Assembly: GCF_003574425.1 (NCBI RefSeq) | Contig: NZ_QLIU01000051.1 | Span: forward strand, 1 to 33,094 | Reading direction: 5' to 3' | Source of the DNA: Cysteiniphilum halobium | GTDB lineage: Bacteria > Pseudomonadota > Gammaproteobacteria > Francisellales > Francisellaceae | DNA: 33,094 nucleotides | In this document: piece by piece, positions 27,264-33,094 of the stretch | Position numbering within the stretch: the stretch's first letter is position 1 | Layout: the number at the start of each line of letters is the position of its first letter | Program-made: the position numbers and the translations under genes | The notes under the pieces: generated by a model | Database searches by the model: none | The model's input: only the letters and a program-made list of their open reading frames with translations | What the model was told of the DNA's origin: nothing

Positions 27264-27292
27264 CTAGATATAAAGGAACTAAGGAAATCAAT

Positions 27293-28285
27293 ATGATCAA
27301 GTACTTGTACTTTTTTGTATCCACACTGAAGAGGATGGTTAAACCATTGTCTTTGTTGGGTGTTGGGGGCAGAAAAATAAAGCGCAAAAAGCCTTTAGCT
27401 AAGCCGTTGAGTATATTGGCAGCGCTGCTGTCATTGTTATTGCTTGGAGGTTGTAGCTCAGGTGTGTTAGATCCGCAAGGACCCATTGCACATCATGAGC
27501 TTCGTCTATTGGTATTTGCTATTTTACTTATGTTAATCGTGGTAATTCCGGTGATCTTTTTGACATTTTGGTTTGCGTGGCGTTATCGCGACTCTGCAAC
27601 GAAGTCAAAATATCGTCCTGAATGGTCACACAGCACAGCCTTGGAAATCGTCTGGTGGGCGATCCCGTGTGTGATTATTCTGATTTTGGGGACTGTAACT
27701 TGGATAACAACACACTCACTTAATCCATACAAGCCACTAGAGTCAAATAAGACACCTGTTGAAATTGAGGTGGTGTCATTAGACTGGAAATGGATGTTTA
27801 TTTATCCACAGTATGATATTGCAACGGTTAATAAAATTGTAATTCCTGTGGGTTATCCGATTAACTTTAGGATTACGTCAGCCGCGCCAATGAATTCTTT
27901 CTTTATTCCACAGCTAGGTGGCCAGATATATGCAATGACTGGCATGATTACCAAACTTCATTTGTTGGCGAATAACCCGGGTCAATACCGTGGATTCTCA
28001 GCAAATTATACTGGTGAAGGGTTTGCACATATGCAGTTTTATGCAGATGCCACTTCTAAAGCTGATTTTGATCAATGGGTTGCTAAAGTAAAAACAGCTA
28101 AGAAAGACCTGACTTGGAATTATTTCTGGGATCATTTGGCCAAGAGATCAATTAATAATCCGGTGGCATATTATGGTCAAGTTGATAAGAATTTGTTTAA
28201 TGACATTGTTATGTCCTACATGATGCCAAACTATAAGCCTGGCATGATGGGGCATATGCACCATATGTCAGAAATGAGTCACTAA
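27293..28285 (+). CDS. cyoA: Cytochrome bo3 ubiquinol oxidase subunit II (lipoprotein)
   Basis: Subunit II of the proton-pumping quinol oxidase in the inner membrane. The start at 27293 follows AAGGAAA by 7 bases; an upstream ATG in frame (27200) lies in the leader hairpin region and has no good site. The resulting 330 residues have an extended basic N-terminus (about 45 residues, versus about 10 in E. coli) before the lipoprotein signal LLLLGGCSSG. Then follow HHELRLLVFAILLMLIVVIPVI (first helix), a second helix (WWAIPCVIILILG), and the cupredoxin domain with VVSLDWKWMFIYP, MNSFFIPQLGGQIYAMTGM and GFAHMQFYA. CuA ligands are absent, as expected for a quinol rather than cytochrome c oxidase. 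A Met/His-rich tail ends the protein. First gene of cyoABCDE. Confidence 0.95.
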   Translation: MIKYLYFFVSTLKRMVKPLSLLGVGGRKIKRKKPLAKPLSILAALLSLLLLGGCSSGVLDPQGPIAHHELRLLVFAILLMLIVVIPVIFLTFWFAWRYRDSATKSKYRPEWSHSTALEIVWWAIPCVIILILGTVTWITTHSLNPYKPLESNKTPVEIEVVSLDWKWMFIYPQYDIATVNKIVIPVGYPINFRITSAAPMNSFFIPQLGGQIYAMTGMITKLHLLANNPGQYRGFSANYTGEGFAHMQFYADATSKADFDQWVAKVKTAKKDLTWNYFWDHLAKRSINNPVAYYGQVDKNLFNDIVMSYMMPNYKPGMMGHMHHMSEMSH

Positions 28286-28309
28286 AGTGTGAAGAAATAG
28301 GAAACGAAT

Positions 28310-30340
28310 ATGTTAGAAGCATTGATTGGAAGACTGAGTGATCCGCATGAGGTTTTCCCGTATTTGTGGGAACCCGTAAGCCAGCAGCTAATCATTCTTG
28401 GAATGTTTATCTTTATTGTGGTTGGCGGGTTGTTATTGGTAGGTGGTTTGACCTACTTCAAAAAATGGGGCTATTTGTGGCGTGAATGGTTCACAACAGT
28501 AGACCATAAAAAAATTGGTATTATGTATATCATCGTGGCGATGGTTATGTTATTTCGTGGATTTGTTGATGCAGCAATGATGCGTACACAGCAGGCTTTA
28601 TCATCAGGAGATCATACAGGGTATTTGATTCCACAGCATTTTGATCAGGTTTTCACCGCGCATGGTGTGATTATGATTTTCTTTGTGGCAATGCCTATTG
28701 TATTTGGTTTGCTAAACGTTGCTGTGCCATTACAAATTGGCGCACGCGATGTCGCATTTCCATATCTTAATGCCTTAAGCTTTTGGCTTTTTGTCGTTGG
28801 GGTAATCTTGGTGAATATGTCATTATTAATCGGTGATTTTGCCCATACAGGCTGGCTAGCATATCCACCTTATTCGGAGACCGCTTTTAGCCCCGGGGTC
28901 GGGGTCGATTACTGGATATGGGCGCTGCAGATATCCGGTATAGGTTCTTTATTGACTGGGGTTAACTTCTTTGTGACCATCATTAAGATGCGTTGTAAAG
29001 GTATGACATTAATGAAAATGCCTGTCTTTACATGGACTGCATTGTGTACTGTCATCCTTGTTATTGCGGCTTTCCCTGTATTAACGGTAACTTTAGCGCT
29101 ATTAACTTTTGATCGCTACTTGGATATGCATTTCTTCACTGTCAGTGGTGGAGGTGATCAAATGATGTATGTTAATTTGATCTGGATTTGGGGACATCCT
29201 GAGGTTTATATTTTGATTTTGCCAATGTTTGGGGTTTTTTCGGAAATCACCTCAGTATTCTCAAAGAAAAAACTCTTTGGCTATGCAACAATGGTGGGTG
29301 CCACAATTGCCATTACCGTTTTAGCATTTTCAGTATGGCTGCATCACTTTTTTACCATGGGTGCAGGAGCTAATGTTAACGCGTTTTTTGGTATTATGAC
29401 GATGATTATTGCGATTCCAACAGGGGTTAAGATCTTCAACTGGTTATTTACCATGTTCCGAGGCCGTATTACTTTTACCTCGCCAATGTATTGGTTAATG
29501 GGCTTTTTAGTAACCTTTACAATTGGTGGTATGACTGGTGTGTTGCTATCGGTACCTGGCGTTGATTTCCAAATGCATAACAGTGTGTTTTTAATTGCAC
29601 ATTTCCATAATGTGATCATCGGTGGTGTAGTGTTTGGAGCATTTGCAGGACTGACTTATTGGTTTCCGAAAATGTTTGGCTTCAAACTCAACGAACGCAT
29701 TGGTAAATGGGCTTTTTGGTTTTGGATTATCGGTTTCTTTGTTGCCTTTATGCCGCTTTACTATCTAGGTGCTATCGGTATGACACGCCGCTTATATCAT
29801 TATGATGCAGCAACTGGTTTCCAGCCATGGCTGATTGTGGCTTGGGTTGGTTCTATGTTAATCGCTATAGGTATACTTTTACAATTCATTCAAGTTATTG
29901 TAAGCATCAAGAATCGCCATAAATATCGTGATTTAACGGGAGATCCTTGGGGTGGACATACGCTAGAATGGGCAACTGCTTCTCCGGCACCATTTTATAA
30001 TTTTGCGCATGATCCAGTTGTTGATGCCCGCGATGCCTTCTGGGAGCAAAAGAAAAAAGGCTTAAATATTGAGAACCGTCCAGTTACTGAAAAACGCCCA
30101 TATGAAGATATTCATATGCCAAGAAATACAGGTGTTGCTTTTGTGATTGGTGCATTTAGTTTAGTTTTTGGTTTTGCAATGGTTTGGCATATCTGGTGGT
30201 TAGCTGGGGTTGGATTGTTAGGTATTCTTATTTCGGTGATTACACGTTCGTTTAATTATGATATTGACTACTATGTAAAAGCAAAAGAAGTAGAAGAGAC
30301 TGAAAACGAAATTGAAAAAATGAAGAAGGTGGGCGCATGA
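28310..30340 (+). CDS. cyoB: Cytochrome bo3 ubiquinol oxidase subunit I
   Basis: Catalytic subunit that reduces oxygen to water and pumps protons; inner membrane, about 15 helices, 676 residues (E. coli 663). Numbering runs 12 ahead of E. coli. The quinol-site residues Arg83, Asp87, His110 and Gln113 are in [10 protein letters not shown] and PQHFDQVF. His118 (FTAHG) is a low-spin heme ligand. [12 protein letters not shown] holds the CuB His, the proton-channel Glu and the Tyr that forms the His-Tyr crosslink. LHHFFTMG gives the other two CuB His, and LIAHFHN the remaining heme ligands. It starts 24 bases after cyoA and overlaps cyoC by four bases. Confidence 0.98.
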   Translation: MLEALIGRLSDPHEVFPYLWEPVSQQLIILGMFIFIVVGGLLLVGGLTYFKKWGYLWREWFTTVDHKKIGIMYIIVAMVMLFRGFVDAAMMRTQQALSSGDHTGYLIPQHFDQVFTAHGVIMIFFVAMPIVFGLLNVAVPLQIGARDVAFPYLNALSFWLFVVGVILVNMSLLIGDFAHTGWLAYPPYSETAFSPGVGVDYWIWALQISGIGSLLTGVNFFVTIIKMRCKGMTLMKMPVFTWTALCTVILVIAAFPVLTVTLALLTFDRYLDMHFFTVSGGGDQMMYVNLIWIWGHPEVYILILPMFGVFSEITSVFSKKKLFGYATMVGATIAITVLAFSVWLHHFFTMGAGANVNAFFGIMTMIIAIPTGVKIFNWLFTMFRGRITFTSPMYWLMGFLVTFTIGGMTGVLLSVPGVDFQMHNSVFLIAHFHNVIIGGVVFGAFAGLTYWFPKMFGFKLNERIGKWAFWFWIIGFFVAFMPLYYLGAIGMTRRLYHYDAATGFQPWLIVAWVGSMLIAIGILLQFIQVIVSIKNRHKYRDLTGDPWGGHTLEWATASPAPFYNFAHDPVVDARDAFWEQKKKGLNIENRPVTEKRPYEDIHMPRNTGVAFVIGAFSLVFGFAMVWHIWWLAGVGLLGILISVITRSFNYDIDYYVKAKEVEETENEIEKMKKVGA

Positions 30341-30942
30341 GTACTGCAACAGTAGAAAGCCATCATGGTGAACATCACCATCATTACGATGGTTCCAAAA
30401 ACGTCTTTGGTTTTTGGATTTATATTATGAGTGACTGTGTGTTGTTTGCAACGTTATTTGCAGTATACGCCGTATTCCACACACATACATTTGGTGGTCC
30501 AGGCCCTAAAGAGTTGTTCAGCTTGCCGTTTGTGTTTGTTGAGACGATGTTGCTTTTAATAAGTAGCTTTACTTTTGGCTTGGCAACGTTATTACGTAAC
30601 TCAGGCAACATTAAAGCGATTACTGGTTGGTTATGGGTGACTTTCATCCTGGGATTAGGCTTTATTATTATGGAGCTTTATGAATTTCATCACCTATATA
30701 TGGAAGGCCACTCATGGGCACAAAGTACTTTCTTATCATCATTTTTCACCTTGGTAGGAACGCACGGGTTACACGTAAGCATTGGTTTAATCTGGATTGT
30801 GAGTATGATCTTCCAAATTCGTAAACACGGTATGACGCCGATGAGTAAAACGAAGTTAACGTACTTGGGTTTATTCTGGCACTTTTTGGATATCGTGTGG
30901 ATTTTTGTATTCTCAGTTGTTTACTTAATGGGAGCAATCTAA
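30337..30942 (+). CDS. cyoC: Cytochrome bo3 ubiquinol oxidase subunit III
   Basis: This 201-residue, five-helix subunit stabilises subunit I. Characteristic blocks are [21 protein letters not shown], the glutamate in [17 protein letters not shown], and [15 protein letters not shown] near the fourth helix, then [18 protein letters not shown] at the end. A His-rich N-terminus (HHGEHHHHY) precedes the first helix. Its ATG overlaps the cyoB stop (ATGA), and cyoD begins one base after its stop, so the genes are translationally linked. Confidence 0.97.
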   Translation: MSTATVESHHGEHHHHYDGSKNVFGFWIYIMSDCVLFATLFAVYAVFHTHTFGGPGPKELFSLPFVFVETMLLLISSFTFGLATLLRNSGNIKAITGWLWVTFILGLGFIIMELYEFHHLYMEGHSWAQSTFLSSFFTLVGTHGLHVSIGLIWIVSMIFQIRKHGMTPMSKTKLTYLGLFWHFLDIVWIFVFSVVYLMGAI

Positions 30943-30943
30943 T

Positions 30944-31282
30944 ATGGCAGGCGAACATTTATACGACCCTGAAACAGGTGCCGCATATGGTACATACAAA
31001 ACGTATATCACAGGTTTTGTACTATCGATTATTATCACCGTTATTGCATTTTGCTTAGTTGGGTTTAAAGTCTTTCCACCGGTTGGACTGTATATTTCAG
31101 TAGCGATTTTGGCACTTATCCAACTTTATGTGCAGCTTGTGTTCTTTTTACACTTAAGCACGGATTCAAAAGCGCGCTGGAATCTGATCAGCTTTATATT
31201 CGCAGTAATTGTTGTATTAATTTTAGTAATCGGTACGTTATGGATTATGTTCAATCTTTACAGCATGATGATGGTCATGTAA
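30944..31282 (+). CDS. cyoD: Cytochrome bo3 ubiquinol oxidase subunit IV
   Basis: The 112-residue protein has three predicted helices (about 23-42, 48-70, 82-105) and the family pattern TYKTYITGFVLSIIITVIAF and LVQLVFFLHLS-like LYVQLVFFLHLSTDSKARWN. Length matches E. coli CyoD (109). It is needed for assembly of the CuB site. It lies one base after cyoC. Confidence 0.96.
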   Translation: MAGEHLYDPETGAAYGTYKTYITGFVLSIIITVIAFCLVGFKVFPPVGLYISVAILALIQLYVQLVFFLHLSTDSKARWNLISFIFAVIVVLILVIGTLWIMFNLYSMMMVM

Positions 31283-31287
31283 CCTTA

Positions 31288-32124
31288 ATGAAACTCATTA
31301 AATTGATCAAGCCCGGAATAATTTTTGGGAACATCGTTACCTTGTGCGGTGGTTTTTTTGTCGCAGTTCAGGGTAATTTTTCTTGGGTTGTTTTTTTAAG
31401 TGCACTTGTTGGTATGGCATGTGTTATCGCTTGTGGCTGCGTTTTGAATAACTATATTGATCGTGACATCGATCAGCTGATGAAACGCACACAAAAACGT
31501 CCGTCAGCTTGTGGTTTAGTGTCATTACGTTTTGCTATTAGTTATGCATTTATCCTCGGTATCCTCGGCTTTTTAATTCTATATGTTGGGACAAATAGCT
31601 TAACCGCAATTATTGCGGCGATTGGGCTTTTTGCCTATGTTGTCGCCTATACGCTATGGTTTAAACGAAGCTCGATCTTTGGAACGGTTGTTGGTGCAGT
31701 TTCTGGTGCTGTTCCTCCAGTGATTGGTTATACCGCTGTAACCAACCAATTTGATATCGTTGCATTGACATTATTTATTATTTTGTTCTGTTGGCAAATG
31801 CCACATTTCTTTGCTATTGCTATTTATCGCAAAGATGATTATGCCGCAGCAAATATTCCGGTCTTGCCACTGAAACGCAGTATGCTGTATACCCAAGTAA
31901 ATGCGCTTATCTTTGTTGTGTTATATGTTATTGCTACACTTATGTTGGCAGTAGTTGCACATGTACATTTGTTGTATTTAGCCGTTGCATTTATTTTAGG
32001 TGTTGCCTGGATTGCATTAAGTATGAAAGGTTTTAAAGCTGAAGACAAAGCCCCATGGGCACGCAAGATGTTTGTTTTCTCTATTGTTAGCATTACGTTG
32101 CTTAGCCTATTTATGGCAGTGTGA
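31288..32124 (+). CDS. cyoE: Protoheme IX farnesyltransferase (heme O synthase)
   Basis: This UbiA-type prenyltransferase adds a farnesyl group to heme b to make heme O for the oxidase. The start at 31288 (278 residues) gives MKLIKLIKPGIIFGNIVTLCGGF, which lines up with E. coli CyoE; the in-frame ATG at 31240 would add 16 residues and overlap cyoD by 43 bases, and is less likely. The first Asp-rich motif is NNYIDRDIDQLM, the second lies in YRKDDYAAANIPVLP. About eight membrane helices are seen. The C-terminus ends shortly after helix eight, about 20 residues shorter than in E. coli. Last gene of the operon. Confidence 0.96.
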   Translation: MKLIKLIKPGIIFGNIVTLCGGFFVAVQGNFSWVVFLSALVGMACVIACGCVLNNYIDRDIDQLMKRTQKRPSACGLVSLRFAISYAFILGILGFLILYVGTNSLTAIIAAIGLFAYVVAYTLWFKRSSIFGTVVGAVSGAVPPVIGYTAVTNQFDIVALTLFIILFCWQMPHFFAIAIYRKDDYAAANIPVLPLKRSMLYTQVNALIFVVLYVIATLMLAVVAHVHLLYLAVAFILGVAWIALSMKGFKAEDKAPWARKMFVFSIVSITLLSLFMAV

Positions 32125-32269
32125 TGCCTCTTCTTAATTTTTAAGTATTACAGTTAAAATAAGTCCTCAAAAGGTACACCAAACCTTGATGGTAAGCGCA
32201 CTATTTTTGTTCCAGGGCTGCAAGTGCCCACTAGTGCTTAGTGGAAAAGTTAAAAAACTTGTTTGATAG
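32125..32269. other. Intergenic segment after cyoE
   Basis: No gene is called. A minus-strand frame ending in SRFGVPFEDLF then TAA looks like a protein C-terminus (about 32160-32235) but is too short to identify; it may be a gene remnant. A weak AT hairpin (CTTAA/TTAAG) near 32132 could mark the end of the cyo transcript. Confidence 0.3.
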
Positions 32270-32725
32270 TTATCGGCAAGCCAATAATTTAGACTTACGA
32301 GTTGTTATACGTAGTGAAAACCAATAAAATGCTAGGGCAAAAATGAAGCTTAGAATAATCATTTCTGTTGTTACACCTATAATATTATAAAAATCATTAG
32401 GCATAATATTCAGGACAACACAGTATGAAATACTTATAATGTTCATGAGAATCCAGTATAAAATAGCTACTTTTTTTAGATGGTTTGCATAATTTAGCAT
32501 TGGATTATTTATTACGAGTCTATGAGCAAAAATCCTTGTTCCAGCTAAAAAGCCAAATACATTGGCAGGTTCCCCTTTTAGAGAAGATAGATTTAAGTGA
32601 AAAACATATTCTACCCCATAAATAGCAATTAAAATAAGAATATTAAAAAAGATTTGCCATAAGACAAGCTTAATACTAGACATAATTATTGATGGCTCTT
32701 TAAATGATAGTGTTACTTTACTCAT
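32270..32725 (-). CDS. Hypothetical four-helix membrane protein
   Basis: The 151-residue product has four predicted membrane helices (about 17-40, 50-70 weakly, 83-108, 116-138), with charged ends (MSKVTLSFKEPS and RITTRKSKLLACR). No family motif was recognised. An AAGG box lies about 13 bases before the ATG, somewhat far. Isoleucine- and leucine-rich composition and a high AT content fit an accessory gene. It is convergent with cyoE and alone on its strand. Function unknown. Confidence 0.55.
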   Translation of the reverse strand: MSKVTLSFKEPSIIMSSIKLVLWQIFFNILILIAIYGVEYVFHLNLSSLKGEPANVFGFLAGTRIFAHRLVINNPMLNYANHLKKVAILYWILMNIISISYCVVLNIMPNDFYNIIGVTTEMIILSFIFALAFYWFSLRITTRKSKLLACR

Positions 32726-33094
32726 AATATTTTTCTACCTTCATTTGTGTTTATTATTGGGTCAGCAACTATCTTAAAGTATTACGCAACGTCATGGTCA
32801 ATAGTTGGTTTAAAAATAATCTAAAAATTATTATATAAGAAGGTAATGACTCAGGTGGTGGCAGTGGTATACCTACGTAGACATTAGTGAGTCTTTAGAT
32901 ATTCCAGTTCAGGTGATCAAGCCCTGAAGCTTTAATAAGAAAAAAGATCACGAATACCACTCACGCTAATTTGATGCTTGGAGCTAGTACTGATAGTTTA
33001 AGATTAGTTCAGTTATATAGTAGTTCCAAAATAAATCCAATTTAAGTAAACTATTGACTATATTAGTGTTTGGATTATGGAATGGATGTCATGT
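32726..33094. other. Gene-poor right end of the window
   Basis: This 369-base stretch has no complete gene. Short peptide-like fragments appear in two frames: YVDISESLDIPVQVIKP (about 32873-32927, then a stop) and THANLMLGASTDSLRLVQLY (about 32960-33020), which may be traces of a decayed gene that could not be identified. Confidence 0.35.

Noticed and set aside
27200-27292. Upstream in-frame ATG for cyoA
   Set aside because: It lies before and through the leader hairpin and lacks a ribosome binding site, while the ATG at 27293 follows AAGGAAA.
33050-33080. TTGACT promoter-like box at the right edge
   Set aside because: No convincing -10 at 16-18 bases and no gene start within the window.

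Overview
The window is chromosomal-type DNA from a low-GC gammaproteobacterium. A complete cytochrome bo3 operon, a monomeric NADP-dependent isocitrate dehydrogenase, a monofunctional catalase with a periplasmic Cu/Zn superoxide dismutase, and many lipoprotein, outer-membrane and type I secretion genes all point to a Gram-negative aerobe. The base composition and gene mix suggest a Francisella-related or Fastidiosibacteraceae-like lineage, but this is an inference and no marker gene settles it.

Left part (1-5030): a 3' fragment of an IS4-type transposase abuts an N-terminally truncated RES-domain toxin, apparently broken by the insertion. A KfrA-type DNA-binding coiled-coil protein follows on the minus strand. 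Then come icd, a perfect 16-bp hairpin that also carries the promoter of tRNA-Val(GAC), tRNA-Ser(GGA) on the minus strand, and a detached copy of the tRNA-Ser 5' end. A Bax-like glucosaminidase lipoprotein (5323-6273) sits directly behind a 7-bp repeat run, and a YgfX-like membrane protein follows.

Middle (7078-14037): the katA-sodC pair handles peroxide and superoxide. A 1099-residue lipoprotein with a 12-Asp-box propeller and a small outer-membrane protein share a similar promoter region. Between and after them lie two decayed genes (SRPBCC family and an outer-membrane barrel) and a small HTH protein.

Core (14091-26125): this is the most interesting part. A 1588-residue RTX-type adhesin is followed by a MotA/TolQ/ExbB-like channel protein, a TolC-like outer-membrane protein and a MotB/SiiA-like protein. 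Convergent to these lie an ABC transporter, a second MotB/SiiA-like protein and an HlyD-type adaptor. The gene set matches the Salmonella SPI-4 SiiABCDEF logic, in which a type I secretion system is joined to a MotAB-like proton channel. Two features are unusual. There are two SiiA-like paralogs, one keeping the MotB-type membrane aspartate and one with serine there. The ABC ATPase domain has lost nearly all catalytic motifs while keeping the Walker A lysine. Together they suggest a secretion system in which proton flow may do much of the work normally done by ATP hydrolysis; that is a hypothesis.

Right part (26525-33094): a YefM/YoeB toxin-antitoxin pair with its palindromic operator, then cyoABCDE, encoding the bo3 quinol oxidase and its heme O synthase, then a small hypothetical four-helix membrane protein and a gene-poor end.
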